Of a DNA stretch of 64,000 nucleotides, positions 22,883 to 34,873 are shown piece after piece. The DNA lies in contig CM035407.1 of assembly GCA_020310875.1 (NCBI GenBank), forward strand, positions 224,594,545-224,658,544. Reading direction: 5' to 3'. The DNA comes from Ceratopteris richardii (taxonomy: Eukaryota; Streptophyta; Polypodiopsida; Polypodiales; Pteridaceae). A program made the translations under genes and the position numbers. The notes below the pieces were generated by a model, which was not told where the DNA came from, did no database searches, and was given only the letters and a program-made list of their open reading frames with translations. Positions within the stretch are counted from its first letter, which is position 1, and each line of letters opens with the position of its first letter.

Positions 22883-24152
22883 TGTTGGAGCAAGTCTATG
22901 AGAAGCCTAAGTATTGTCTTGAGTCCCACAAAGTCATAGAAGAAGCTTTAAAATGAATACTATGCAAAGTTCACTTGTGAACTACCTCTTGTAATTTTTG
23001 AAGAGTTTACTTAATGTAAAAGTGAAAGAATCTTAAGTGGTTGAGTCCACTTGATCAAAAAGGGAAAGAGGAGCCACAAATTCGTGATTTGTGGTAGGTA
23101 GAGAATCAAATCAATCATTGATTGATTGGAGAGTGATTGAAGGAAGTTAGCCTCCCAAACTCAACTATAAATAGATGGCAGCTTTAATCATGGTTAGAGA
23201 GACCTATGTGAAGACCTCCAAGAGCTCAGCTTTATGCCATATCAAGGTGTGATTACAAGGCACACATATGTATCAGTAAGTCATTGTATTTTACAAGCAA
23301 TATAGTTTCATTTTCATGATTATTTGAGTTCATATTTCCATGTTCTTGTGAAGTATACTACTCACTGCCATATCTCTCAGTTTTCTTAGTCAGATTGCAG
23401 AGATGGTTTCTCTGAGCTTGGTGCATCATTTTCAGTGATTTAACTTGGTAAATTTAGCTCTATAAGTTTACTATATGCTCACAAATTTTCATGTCATTTG
23501 AATGTTGCAATCTTCAGTTATGTTCAGTTGAAGTCAACAATGTATGTTCATTTTCACTTCTCTGTCAGGTACCCGACTTTTTCACTCATCTTGTCAGAGC
23601 CATTTCTCAATGGTTACGTATCTAAATTCAATTATTTAAAGCTTTTTGGATTCAGCTTACTGTCTAATATAACCTACAAAATTTCATAATCATTCGATTC
23701 CTACATTTTGAGTTATGTTCATTTTTCTGCTCACTGGTCTCAAACTATAGCAGCCCGTGAAAATCGGGATGATGTCATCACTTGTTAAAACTCATTCTCA
23801 ATGTGTGGTTTATTATTTTTTATAAAGATTACTCTTGAAAGTTAGCTTTAAGTTAACTAGACTTCCCCAAGAGGAATTAAGCTAATTGCTGTTGTGCTCA
23901 GAGAATTATGTAAAATAGTGGACAGGTGTATGAACCAAAATAGCAAGTTTTTCATCTCTGAGCTAACTCCAACTTATCTGTTTTGATCTATCTTTTTGTG
24001 AGTGATCTTCCAAGGTACATAAGGTGTCTAATACATCCATTGGCAAGCTAAAAGGGCCCACCATATACTCCTGGAGTTCATTTGGCTGGTGTAGATCTAG
24101 GATTTTGCAACACCTCTTCATCTTCAAGCACATACCTATCCATCTCTTCACA
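22883..24152 (+). repeat. Element B 3' LTR (1270 bp)
   Basis: Begins TGTTGGAGCAAG after TTGAGGGGGAGC and ends CCATCTCTTCACA. A TATA box CTATAAATAG lies at about 23166-23175, followed by a likely transcription start region. Confidence 0.9.
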
Positions 24153-24529
24153 CAAGTCGATGCTAGGCATCAAATTTTCATTTTTAGACACTCAGGATTA
24201 CTAAAACAGGCAAAAATTCCATTTTTGGAAGTCATAGAGGATCATTGTGAAGGCTATATCTTGAGTTCTTGTGTATCATAGCTTGTTGGAAAGCTCTACT
24301 CTTCTACTTTCATCCAACAAAGGATCTTGGAGAAATAATATTTGAGCTAAGAGAAATTAGCAAAATACTGAAGGTATGTAATTTCAGTGACTAGAAAGTT
24401 CTGAAGAAGTAAAGTTCTTGGTTTTGGCTATCATTTCTCAAAGTTTGGAGTGGCAATGAGTTAATGGTGACCATATAGGTGTTCTAGTGTCACATTAATT
24501 CATTTCTTGTGGTGTTTTACACATCAACA
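24153..24529 (+). repeat. Element C 5' LTR, 3' part only
   Basis: Collinear with about 27375-27767 of the 3' LTR. The left end is where element B sits. It keeps one of the 19-bp palindromes (24156-24174). Confidence 0.88.
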
Positions 24530-24531
24530 AG

Positions 24532-24543
24532 TGGTATCAGAGC
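24532..24543 (+). other. Element C primer binding site
   Basis: TGGTATCAGAGC, exact initiator-Met type site, two bases after the LTR end. Confidence 0.92.
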
Positions 24544-24740
24544 AGAAAGGTCCTAAAGAGCAGAAGGCAGAAAATGTACGAGAAGTTTTTTGAAAATTTT
24601 TTCATTAAAGGTTGAAAGGTGAAGCATTTGAGGACATAAGGCATCAACGTTACTTCAAAATTATCCTCATACACAAGGAACTCCAAAAGGTATTATCTTT
24701 TATCCTTTAAGCTCATAGGTTGTAGCAGAAACAAAGGAGT

Positions 24741-25814
24741 ATGGCAGATCATATCTCCATTGACAAACTAGACAGAGATAATTACCCCGCATGGGTAATG
24801 AGAATGGAAGCCTTACTTATGAGTAAGGATCTCATGGTATATGTAACAGGTGAAGAAGAGAAGCCAGTATTTGAAGATGAAAGTCGACCAAAGAGAGAGG
24901 AACTAGATGCTTTAAAGCATTGGCAGATGAAGGATGCAAGTGCAAAAGCCTACATCTACAATACAATCTTAGATCATTTGCTACCACACATCAGAGGATT
25001 GGAATCATCTGAAAATATATGGAATGCATCGGAATATCATTTCCAAAGTACTACCAAAGCAACGAAAGCAAGTCTATGGTCAGAGTTTACAACATTAAAG
25101 AAGAAGCCAAGTCAAAGTATTAGTGATTATGTCACTAAGATGAAGGATCTAGCAGATAGTCTTGGATCCATAGATGAAGATATTGAGGATCAAAAGTTGA
25201 TTGCTCAATTACTTAGAGGTTTGAGAGGAGATGAAAGGTGGAAACCTTTTGTCTTATCAATAGAACTTTGATTAAATCATTATGTTCTAGATTTGAATCA
25301 ATTACTTGGTTTGATGCTCACATTTGAGCAAGACTTGAAGGGAGATGGAGATAAAGGACAGAGTTCTGCAATGTACATGAAGAAAAAGAAGAAAGGAGAT
25401 AAAGGTAAAGCAAAGGATGAAGAAGAGTCAACTTCTCAAGTTTATTATGCAAGAGGTAAAGGCACTGGTAGAGGAAGAGCAAGAGGTTTTGGAAGAGGAA
25501 GAGGTAATCAGAATAACAACAAGAAGGCTTGTTGGATCTGTGGATTGAGTAATCATTTGGCTTATGATTGTTGGCACAATCAACAAGGATCAAACGAGAA
25601 TCAAAACAACAATAGCAGAGGCCGAGGTGGAAGATATCAAAGTAATTTTCAAAGAGGTAGAAAAAGTCAAAGAGGAGGCTATGGTAGAGGTGGAGGAAGA
25701 AGTTGGGGACAGAATCAATCCTACAACACCACCTACAACAACTATGCAAATGACACACAGAATGAAAGTCATACATCATTGATGATGAACTCAATCAGCA
25801 CATCAGATAAATAA
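24741..25814 (+). pseudogene. Element C gag
   Basis: ATG at 24741: M-A-D-H-I-S-I-D-K-L-D-R-D-N-Y. It has L-L-P-H-I-R-G and D-Y-V-T-K-M-K blocks like B. TGA at 25269-25271 interrupts it. The same protein then resumes with L-L-G-L-M-L-T-F-E, an Arg/Gly-rich region and an intact zinc knuckle C-W-I-C-G-L-S-N-H-L-A-Y-D-C (about 25535). TAA falls at 25812, just before the protease. Confidence 0.88.
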
Positions 25815-26690
25815 GATCTAAAGGTATTTTACATTGACTCTGGATGTTCTAATCATTTGTCAGGAAACATAGAATTGATGTCAGAATTGGAAAAAGGCAT
25901 TTCTAGTCATAGTGTTCAAACAGGTGATAATACAAGACATAGTGTACATTCAATTGGAAAAGTGAAATGCAAGAGTGGAGCAGATTTGCTAACCAATGTT
26001 TTGTATGTTCCCACAATACCTAAAAACTTGATTAGTGTGGGATAGATAGTTGAAAAAGGTTTTCAAGTCAGGTTTACAAATGAAGGAGTATTTGTTGAAG
26101 ATCTAGAGAATGGATATAATCAGATTATCTCTGGTAAGAAAGAAGGTAGACTCTTTACTTTAAAAGTGCAAGGGAACATTGGTCAAGCTTTGCTCACACA
26201 TGGTGAAGGAGTGATTATAGAACTTGATCTCTGGCATAAGAGATTAGGTCATTTCAATGAAAGAGGAATTAAAGCTATGTGTGCTAATCATTCTGTACTA
26301 GGATTACCAAATGTGCAAAGTCAACATATGGTTTATAAATGTGAAGCATGTCAAATGGGAAAAGCACACAGATTACCATTTCAGAAGAAAGGATTCAAAC
26401 ATGATGGAGTACTTGAGCTCATTAATATAGATGTATGGGGACCAACAAAAGAAGGATATATCAGTGGCTCAAGGTATTATGTTCTTTTCATTGATGATGC
26501 TACAAGATGGATAACATTATATGTTTTGAAGGAAAGATCAGAAGTGTTTGGAGCTTTCAAGCATTTTCATGCATATGCAGAGAGAGTCACATGTCAAAAG
26601 CTTAAAAGACTAAGGTCTGATGGAGGGGAGAGTACTTCTCCCAAGAGTTCAATGATTATCTTTGGAATGTAGGTATTAAGAGAGAAATAA
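25815..26690 (+). pseudogene. Element C protease and truncated integrase
   Basis: Protease F-Y-I-D-S-G-C-S-N-H (about 25830-25860), N-L-I-S-V-G then TAG at 26043. Pre-integrase D-L-W-H-K-R-L-G-H and C-E-A-C-Q. Core start N-I-D-V-W-G-P and Y-V-L-F-I-D-D. A one-base loss in the G-G-G-E-Y block (R-S-D-G-G-E-S) shifts the frame, and the sequence then jumps from the G-I-K-R-E-I-T segment straight into the polypurine tract. The third catalytic acid and everything after it are gone. Confidence 0.88.
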
Positions 26691-26706
26691 CTTGATTGAG
26701 GGGGAG

Positions 26707-27767
26707 TGGTTGGAGAAACACTCACTAATTGGACATATATTTGAAGGTCAAGTCTTTAGAAGAAAATCACATGCCTATGTGAAGGGACAAATTCACAAGT
26801 GTATTATATTTGTAAAGTTAGTTCACTTTAGTTTTTAGAAGTTTTTTAAAAGTCACGAGATAGAGAAAAACTATATAAGTTAGTTTGCACCAACTAACGT
26901 GAAGTGGAAGAGAGTGATAGAATGTGAGAAGGAGTTCATTTTGTATGATTGAATAGAGTCGGGCTTCTCTGAGTGAGAAAGCACCTGTAAAACTTCTGAG
27001 TTTTTCATAGCTATGAGAAGAAATAGTTAAAGTTCTGTGTATGAGACTCTCTCCATCATCTCCATGCTTCCCTACTGTGTGATGAATTCAAAACTTCAAG
27101 TTTTCCAAGCAACTGGATGCCTGACATCGAGTTTGTGTTGATAAGTCGTTGTTTTCATTCTCTGAGTGTTACTTGTTGTTGAATCTTCTAAAAATATGAA
27201 GTTTGTGGAGCAACTCGATACCTGGCATCGAGTTTCAGCATAAAGTCGATGCCAGGCATCCACTTCTAGCAAAAAAGTGCTTCATTCATATCTTGTGCTT
27301 AAACACATCTATTTCAGGAACAAAAATGTGGCTGAAAAAGCCCAAAGTCGATGCTTGGCATCGACTTTTGGTTGCAAGTCAATGCTAAGCATCAAATTTT
27401 CATTTTTAGACACTCAGGATTACTAAAACAGGTAAAAATTCCATTTTTGAAAGTCATACAGGGTCATCTTGTGAAGGCTATATCTTGAGTTCTAGAGTTC
27501 TATTTCTTGCATATGATAGCTTGTTGGAAAGCTCTACTCTTCTACTTTCATCCACCAAAAGATCTTGGAGAAATAATATTTGACCTAAGAGAAATTAGCA
27601 AAATATTGAAGGTATGTCATTTCAGTGACTGGAAAGTTCTGAAGAAGTAAAGTTCTTGGTTTTGGCTATTATTTCTCAAATTTTGGAGTGGCAATGAGTT
27701 AATGGTGACCATAGAGGTGTTCTAGTGTCACATTAATTCATTTCTTGTGGTGTTTTACACATCAACA
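26707..27767 (+). repeat. Element C 3' LTR (about 1060 bp)
   Basis: Begins TGGTTGGAGAAACAC after TTGAGGGGGAG and ends CACATCAACA. TATA box CTATATAAG at 26871-26879. Downstream of it lie five 19-bp palindromes at 27113, 27214, 27244, 27347 and 27378. Confidence 0.85.
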
Positions 27768-29388
27768 ATTTGGACATGCTCACATATGTTCAATTACAAA
27801 AATTCATAAAAATAATGTAAGTGCTTATAACTCTTCAATTTTGGATTCTAGAAATGTAATAAAAATATAACTTGAAAGCTCAAAGAGAGCATCATCAGGA
27901 ATGGTAAAAATATATGAAAATGTCCTTGGGGCCTTTATGCTAACAAACTTCCACTTAAAGGGCCAAGGAGGCTCCTTTAACTTTATAACTTGGACCATAT
28001 ACATACATAGCACCATTTGTATACATAGCTTATGTTATGCCTTGGGTAGACACTTGGTGAGAGCAGTTGTAGGGTTCTTCGAAGTATTGACCTTCATCAA
28101 AGTGATTGGCCATCATATAACACCTCTCTGATTGGAGTCATATCTCATATCAATATGCTTTGTGTGAGCATGGACAATGCAATTCTTTGCAAAAGATATG
28201 ACACTTTGTCTATCACATCCAAGAATAGGTACCTTTTCACGTGTTCCAAACTCACTCCATAGGCACGTTAATCAAGTCATTTCTTTGGAAGCCTCTACGG
28301 CTCTAATAGTAACTATCTTTTGAAGTCTAAAGCACCATTAAATACTGCATAACCACTTTGTTGAAGTGAGGTAAGCTCAATTCAATGATCTTTCCAACAC
28401 TTAAAATTGTGAGCACATACACAACTTGAACCAAGTAAGAAAGATTAATGATTACAAAAATAGACAACAGAGGAGTTGTGAAATGAGTAGCTTAAGGCTA
28501 CTCTAAATAATAACTACTTGATGAAATAAGAACTATAAAAGGTGTGTAATATACAAATTTTGAATAAAAAGGTTGAATGTAAAAGGGTTCTAGGTACAAA
28601 AATAAGTGAGAAGTGTGCCTAAGAATTATAAGAAAGGGGATGTGTGCTGAAATGATATGAAGAATAGGATTGTTTATAAAAGACAACCTTTGTGATGTAA
28701 CTAGATAAAAATTTTGGAACCCAAACATAATTTAGGGTTTCCTCTCTTAAATAAGCAGCCATGGAGCTTCCCTTCTTGGGGTAGTAGGGTAAAAAAACCT
28801 TGTAAAGAATCAAGACTTGAAGAACAATTGGAATTTAGAAGCCACTTACAAAATGCAGCATTCACACACTCTTGAGAGTGTGAAAAGAAGAAGAGGGTCC
28901 TAGAAAGTCACCCAAATAAAAGTATTAAAGACTCCTAAGGAAGCATCTCCACCTAGAATCACTTGAGAGTAAGTGTATGTCTTACTTTGTGTGGCCCAAG
29001 ATGGAGTTCATATAGATTATAGCCCCAACTTGCATGAGATTTTGCAAAAGAGATAAAAAGCCTCAATACACAAATTCATGGAGTTTTTTTCTATTTTATG
29101 CTTTTTACTTAAGATTTTTGAAATTCATTACTTGAAGTGGCTAAGGAAGGTATTTTTAGACTAGAAATTGCTTTCCCTTCCTTAGGGTAATGAGATATAT
29201 GAAATAATATTCTTAGATTTTGAAAAACATATTTTCTAAAATTAGGGCATTTAGTTTTTGAAGGGCTTTAAGGTCACATATGGTCAAGTTCTATATATCT
29301 TAGATAGCTCCTGAAGAGAACTATCCAAAAATGCAATAATAATTTTGTTTCATTTTGATCATTTCTAAATACTAGGGTTTGTTAGAAA

Positions 29389-30066
29389 TTAGGGTTTGCC
29401 CTTCAATAAGACATTGTCTTCCAACACACTTGTGGACTTGTGAGTATCCATATCACCTTCCATGTCTGAATCACAAAATCCTCGTAAATCCAATGGACCC
29501 TTTCCATAGCATAGACACATATTTTTGGTCCCTTTCAAATATGAAGGAATAGATTTAACTATATCCCGATGAGCTTTACTAAGATTAGCCATAACCTAGC
29601 TTACAACTCCACTACCTAGGCAATGTTTAGTACATAGTGCAACTATCCTTTGAAGTCTAGAATGTCATGAAACAACTCCACCTCCAAGGGTGTATACATA
29701 GCCATTTATGGAATTACGTGTGTTCACATCACCTGCCATATTTTAATCACAAAATGCTTTCAAATCCATAGCATAGACACTTGCTTTTTTTCCCTTTCAA
29801 ATATTTAAGAATCCTCTTAATTGCATCCCAATCAGCTTTGCCAAGATTAGCCATGAATCGGCTTAGAACTCCCATTGCATGGGCAATGACTGGCATAGTA
29901 GCAACCATTGCATGATGACTGAACCACAAGTTGATGCATATGGAACACCTTCCATATAGTTGGCTACATCATCACCTTTGGAAGAACCATTCTTGAAAAA
30001 CTTAATAGGTGCTTGCAATGGCACTACAAGAGGCTTATCATCAGTCACATTAATTCTATCGAGCAC
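29389..30066 (-). pseudogene. Copia RNase H-side remnant (gamma)
   Basis: Same blocks as at 235-940 and 9165-9836: R-I-N-V-T-D-D-K-P, Y-A-S-T-C-G, I-L-K-Y-L-K-G, then a second I-P-S-Y-L-K-G-T-K-N and G-F-C-D-S-D-M-E-G. Broken by frameshifts. Confidence 0.72.
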
Positions 30067-30706
30067 TTTTTAAATGTACTTTTTTGGGATGAATGCAAAA
30101 TATGCTACTGCCTATGCCTTTTTATTACCATATGTAATTTTTAGTCAACTCCCCAAAGGTCTTTCATTGAGAATCTAGAGCTCAATGGCGATTTTTAGGT
30201 CCACAATCAATATAAAGATAGAGAAAATAGAGACAAGATAGTGAATAGTCAACACATGAGAGAGAGGTAGTGAGCAAAGCTCCAAAGATATTAATTTCCA
30301 TACATTCCATGATTGATGTTACAAAATAGTATAGAAAATATACAACATGATGACAAGCTATCCAATAACTCCAATCTCTCCCTAGTTGAAGATGGTCTCC
30401 TCCAAGAATAGATAAGTGTCAAGTTGTTGGACACCTTCTTGAAGATGAAGAAAGAAAAATTCCAACTCTCCAAGTTGAAGGGAACAACTCCACCAATCTT
30501 GCTCAAGAAGAGCACTCCATCTGTGATGATACAAGCACTAGTAACATGGTCTTTTTGTTGGTAAGTAAGATTGTACTTGAAAATTTTGAACCAAGAAATG
30601 TAAAATTTGTTGCCAGCGAATCAATTCATCAAAGAAATTTTTGAATTTTATTTTGACTATTAATACGTGAATGTTTTACACTATGTGTGTGCATAACCTT
30701 TAACAA

Positions 30707-31000
30707 CTAACCTTGCTTTATACATGTCACTAGTATCATCTGCTTTTCTTTTGATTTTGAAGATCCACTTAATACCAATTGATTTTTTATCTTTCGATAA
30801 CTCACAAAGCTTCCATGTTTGATTCTTATGAATAGAATCAATCTCTTATTGCATAGATTTCTTCCGAACATGACTTTGTAGTGCATCATGCACATTAGAT
30901 GGTTCATTCTCAACTGAAGCTAGTGCTAAAATGTTATGAATCTCAAATTGTTCTACGTAAATCACCTAATCTACATGTTCCCTCTTTGTTCAACTTAGAG
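30707..31000 (-). pseudogene. Copia RT N-terminal fragment (gamma)
   Basis: Same start of RT as at 1558-1842 in a frameshifted form. Short readable pieces include the counterparts of Q-T-W-K-L and the K-W-I-F block. The sequence is closer to copy alpha than to beta. Confidence 0.65.
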
Positions 31001-31133
31001 ATCTTCCTGTTAAGTTCTTTATACCATTTTCCTTCCAAGTTTGATATATCCACTCTTGAACGTAGAAAAAACTTATTACTTTACTTTAAGTGATACGGGG
31101 CCTCTTTTGTTGAGCACGCATCATCGTAGTTTG

Positions 31134-32228
31134 TGTTGAAGATAAATGTACAAGCTCATTTTCATATGAGCCATGCTTGGACAAATTTACCAAATATAAA
31201 GATAAAGGAAAAGTAGAGGAAAAAAAGGAAAAAATAAGAAAAGAAAAAGTCTAGTCAAAACTTCATGATGAGTAAGAGATACAATATCTTGCCTTGTAGT
31301 TAGTAGCATGTAGTGGAGAAAGTGGTGAGTTAAGAAGGAGGCACAAACTTCTTCACATGCTCATTGGTTATAAAAGTGAAGTGGGAGCACATTCAAAACA
31401 AAGAGAGAAAGAGGCAAGAGCTCCCAGTCGCACGTCAGTTTGTACACAGATCTGTTGCAGAGCTCATATCTCAGTGCATATGTAACAATTTTATGCGTTT
31501 AAATATTCATTGGAAATCTAATCTCGTGCGCTTTTCGCATATCAAATATCTCTTTGAAAAATTATGTAGTTTGTGAGATATCAGTGAAAGAGTGAAGTCC
31601 AGTTTTTTAGTATACCTATGTAGATAGGTAGTCTATTTTGGTCGGTTTAGTTTCCCAACCAAAACATATCCAAATTGCGTGATTTTTGTCTTGTTTGAAA
31701 GCCATTGGCATCTACTTTCACTGTCTCAAATATCCCATTCAGATCATTCATAGTCTGTGAGATATCTATCAGAGAGTAAAGTCCAGTTTTACAGTATACT
31801 TATGTGTGCAGATGGTCTATCTTGATGAGTTGAGTTTCCTGATCAAGACTCATCCAAATTAATTGATTTTTAGCTTGTTGGAAATCTATTTTTGTCTACT
31901 TTCTCTATACCAAATATCTTTCTCAAAGGATATATATTCAGAGAGCTATCAGTTCGAGAGTGAAGCTTAGTTCTTCAGCATACCTGTGTGGACAGGTAGT
32001 TCATCTTTGACAGTTGTGTTTCCTAATCAAAACTTGTCCAAATTAAGTCATTTATAGCTTGTTAGAAAGCTCTCTTTTTCTACTTTGATTGACTAAAGCA
32101 TCAAGTCCATTTGAGTTTTGTGTTGAGAGCAGCAAGCTTTCTAAGGTGCATATGTTTGTCCAAGTGCTGGCATACAAGGGTGGTTCACTACACATTTCCG
32201 TTGTGCATAGGAGAACTCATTCTCCACA
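31134..32228 (+). repeat. Element D 5' LTR (1095 bp)
   Basis: TGTTGAAGATAAATG ... CATTCTCCACA. TATA box TTATAAAAG at 31368-31376. From about 31545 to 32100 the LTR consists of three imperfect tandem repeats of about 175-180 bp. Confidence 0.93.
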
Positions 32229-32230
32229 GT

Positions 32231-32242
32231 TGGTATCAGAGC
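32231..32242 (+). other. Element D primer binding site
   Basis: TGGTATCAGAGC, exact initiator-Met site, two bases after the LTR. Confidence 0.93.
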
Positions 32243-32386
32243 AAACTTGGTGTTGAAACTTCATCAACAGAGTTGGAGGTGAAGCAAAGCCAAAGAGGAG
32301 CTACAAAACAAGAAGGAGCTTCACAAACGCAAGAGCAAAGGACTATAACTATTCGAGGTAACTCTCAAAGTCTTTGATACTCTTCA

Positions 32387-33337
32387 ATGGCTGACTTGGG
32401 TCAACAAGTAGAGAAGTTGGTCAAGGATAACTATCCTGTGTGGAAGTTTAGAATGACCAACTACCTAATGGGCAAAGGCTTATGGGGTATTGTGAGCGGC
32501 GATGATGCTCAACCTCAAATCAATCAAGCTATGGCCACGGAAGTCCAAAGGAGGCAAGCAAAAGAATGGGAAGAGAGGAATAGGAGAGTCATGTTCCTCA
32601 TTTCTCAAGTCATTACTAATGCCATGGTAGGTCATATTCAACATCTCGAGAAAGCTAAGGATGCTTGGAAAGCTCTTGAAAGAATGTATTCAACAAATAC
32701 CAAAGCTAGGAAACTTCAACTCAAGAATGAGTTGAACACAATCAAGAAAAGTTCGAGTCAATCCATAGCTGAATATACTTTGAAGATTAAGGAGCTAAGC
32801 GATGCTTTAGCTTCTATTGGAGCAATAGTTGAAGACGAAGATCTTGTGTGTTATACTCTCAATGGCTTGAGAGAAGATGAAAGATGGAAGCCTTTCATAA
32901 CTTCCATTAACTTGAAAGATGTATATCCAGGTTTTGAACAACTAATCCCTCATCTTATCACAGAAGAGCTTAGCTTATGTGGTCCCAAAGGAAAGGACAG
33001 CCACAACCAAATGTTATATGCAGGTCGAGGTAAAGGAAGAAACTCAAGAGGAAAAGGAAGAGGTCACAACCACTCCAACTTTAATCAAAACAATTCGGAA
33101 GACAACAAGGATGCATCAAATGCCAACACACAAGGAAGAGGTTGAGGTAGAAGTAGAGGAAGAGGCCGAAGCTCCTACAATTCTCATAAAGATATAACAT
33201 GCTATCATTGTGGTAAAGTAGGACACTATGCTAGTGATTGTTGGCTAAAGAATGGAAGACCAAATGGAGGCAATCAAAGGAACCAAAGCAACTATGCAGG
33301 CACCTCAAGTGAAGGAAGCAAGGACACACTACTTGCA
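32387..33337 (+). pseudogene. Element D gag
   Basis: ATG at 32387 starts M-A-D-L-G-Q-Q-V-E-K-L. It has the copia gag body (Y-P-V-W-K-F-R-M, G-L-W-G-I-V-S-G, S-I-A-E-Y-T-L-K-I-K). TGA at 33143-33145 interrupts an Arg/Gly-rich run, where GGA would fit the repeat pattern. The same frame resumes after it and contains an intact zinc knuckle C-Y-H-C-G-K-V-G-H-Y-A-S-D-C (about 33201-33242). The stop is the only break between gag and protease. Confidence 0.92.
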
Positions 33338-34873
33338 ATGAGACATGAGTATAGAAGCTCTTGTGAAGATGACAAAAAATGGTGCATTGATTCAGGTTGT
33401 AATAACCATATGTCATGCCAAGGAAGTTTGTTCACTAATCTACAGGTACCAAGTGGAAAAGGATGTGTTGATACAGGTGATGATACTCAACACATGATTG
33501 AACACATTGGAGATATAAGGCTTGGAGATACAAGCAGAGCAAAGGTACTATCTAATGTTCTTCATGTTCCTACAATTTCAAAGAACTTGATTTCAGTAGG
33601 ACAAATGGTAGAGAAGGGTTATCATGTCATATTCAATGAGAATGGGTGCTTCATAAAGAATCCAAAAGAAGGCTTCAAAGTCATTGCTCGAGGTAGAAGA
33701 GAAGGAAGGATGTTCACTTTGGATGTCCAATATCCACATGGAAAAGTCATGTACATTCAATGTGGGAATAGGAAGATTTCAGAGCTGGACTTATGGCACA
33801 AAAGAATAGGACACATCAACATTCCAAAGCTGAAGGACATGAGCAAACATGAAATGGTAAGAGGTCTTCCAAAATTTAATATACATGAGTTATGTGAAGC
33901 TTGTCAACTAGGAAAGCAAACGAGGCAGCCATTCCAGAGGAGCAATTATGTGGCTCCAAATGTCTTGGACTTGATACATACGGATGTATGGGGACCAACC
34001 CATGAGGCATCAATGGCTGGTAATAGATTTTTTGTCACCTTCATTGATGATCACTCAAGAAAGGTTTGGTTGTTTTGTATGAAGCAAAAATCAGAGGTGT
34101 TTTCTATATTCAAAAGATTCAAAGCTGAAGTTGAAAAGGAAACAGGAAGGTCTATCAAAACCTTAAGGTCCGATGGTGGAGGAGAATACTTCTCCAAAGT
34201 ATTTTCAGATTTTCTACAAGAGAATGGGATCAAAAGGCAATTCACTTGTAGGTATACACCACAACAAAATGGAGTAGCTGAGAGGAAAAATAGGCAAATT
34301 GCTGAAATTGCAAGATGCATGCTCAACGAGATGAAGGTACCATTGTACTATTGGGCTGAAGCTACCACAACCGCCATTTACTTGATGAATAGGTGCACAA
34401 CATCAGGAATACATCACTTGACTCCTGAAGAGGTATATTCCGGTAAGAAACCTGATCTTACACACCTCAAAGTGTTTGGATGTGTTTGCTTTGTTCACAT
34501 TCCACAAGAAGCTAGAACAAAGATGGAACCAAGGTCAGAAAAATGCATTTTCATCGGCTACTCGACGGAGCAAAAAGGATACAAGTGTTACAACCCTAGA
34601 ACAAAGGAATTAAGAGTCTTGCGAGATGTGGTCTTTGATGAACTAAGACCATGGTATGAAGATAAAGGAAAGGAAAAGATTCTTGAAGAAGATTGGGATG
34701 ATTATGCAGGAACAAATCAAAGAGAAGTTCAACAATCAAGCACAAAGGCTTCAGGTCCAGAGGCATCTACATCAAATGAAGAATGTTCAACATGGAGGGG
34801 GAGTCATTCTTTGTCCCCAAATTCAGCTCATAGTAGAGCCAAAGAGGCAAGCGCTACTCAAACAGTGAGGTAG
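33338..34873 (+). pseudogene. Element D protease and integrase
   Basis: Protease W-C-I-D-S-G-C-N-N-H at about 33384. Pre-integrase D-L-W-H-K-R-I-G-H and C-E-A-C-Q. Integrase core H-T-D-V-W-G-P (33977), L-R-S-D-G-G-G-E-Y (about 34165), N-G-V-A-E-R-K-N (about 34268): complete DDE triad. C-terminal K-P-D-L-T-H-L-K-V-F-G-C-V-C and I-G-Y-S-T-E-Q-K-G-Y follow. The domain reads without a stop for 511 codons. A frameshift near 34850 separates it from the RT frame. Confidence 0.94.

Larger units (their letters stand above)
17665..24152 (+). mobile_element. Ty1/copia element B with truncated 5' LTR
   Basis: 5' LTR remnant 17665-18611, primer site TGGTATCATAGC from 18613, gag and pol 18638 to about 22850, polypurine tract TTGAGGGGGAGC, full 3' LTR 22883-24152 (1270 bp). 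The 5' LTR lacks its first ~325 bp, which in the 3' LTR contain the TATA box. The right end abuts the LTR of element C at an internal position, so B inserted into C's 5' LTR. It is related in sequence and design to C. Confidence 0.92.
24153..27767 (+). mobile_element. Ty1/copia element C, internally deleted
   Basis: Partial 5' LTR 24153-24529, primer site TGGTATCAGAGC from 24532, gag, protease and half of integrase (24741 to about 26690), then directly TTGAGGGGGAGTGG polypurine tract and 3' LTR 26707-27767. The rest of integrase, RT and RNase H are absent. The right flank begins ATTTG; the repeat copy at 7540 has ATTTG at the same point, which fits a 5-bp target site whose left partner was lost. 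Confidence 0.88.
27768..31133. repeat. Second copy of the non-coding repeat plus minus-strand copia fragment (gamma)
   Basis: 27768-29137 repeats 7548-8900. 29138 to about 31090 repeats copy alpha: RNase H remnants (29389-30066, minus), nested LTR-like piece (about 30185-30680) and RT start (30707-31000, minus). Positions 31090-31133 then carry the short stretch that in copy 1 (1961-2008) leads into the gypsy gag. Here it is interrupted after GTTTG by element D. Confidence 0.85.
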
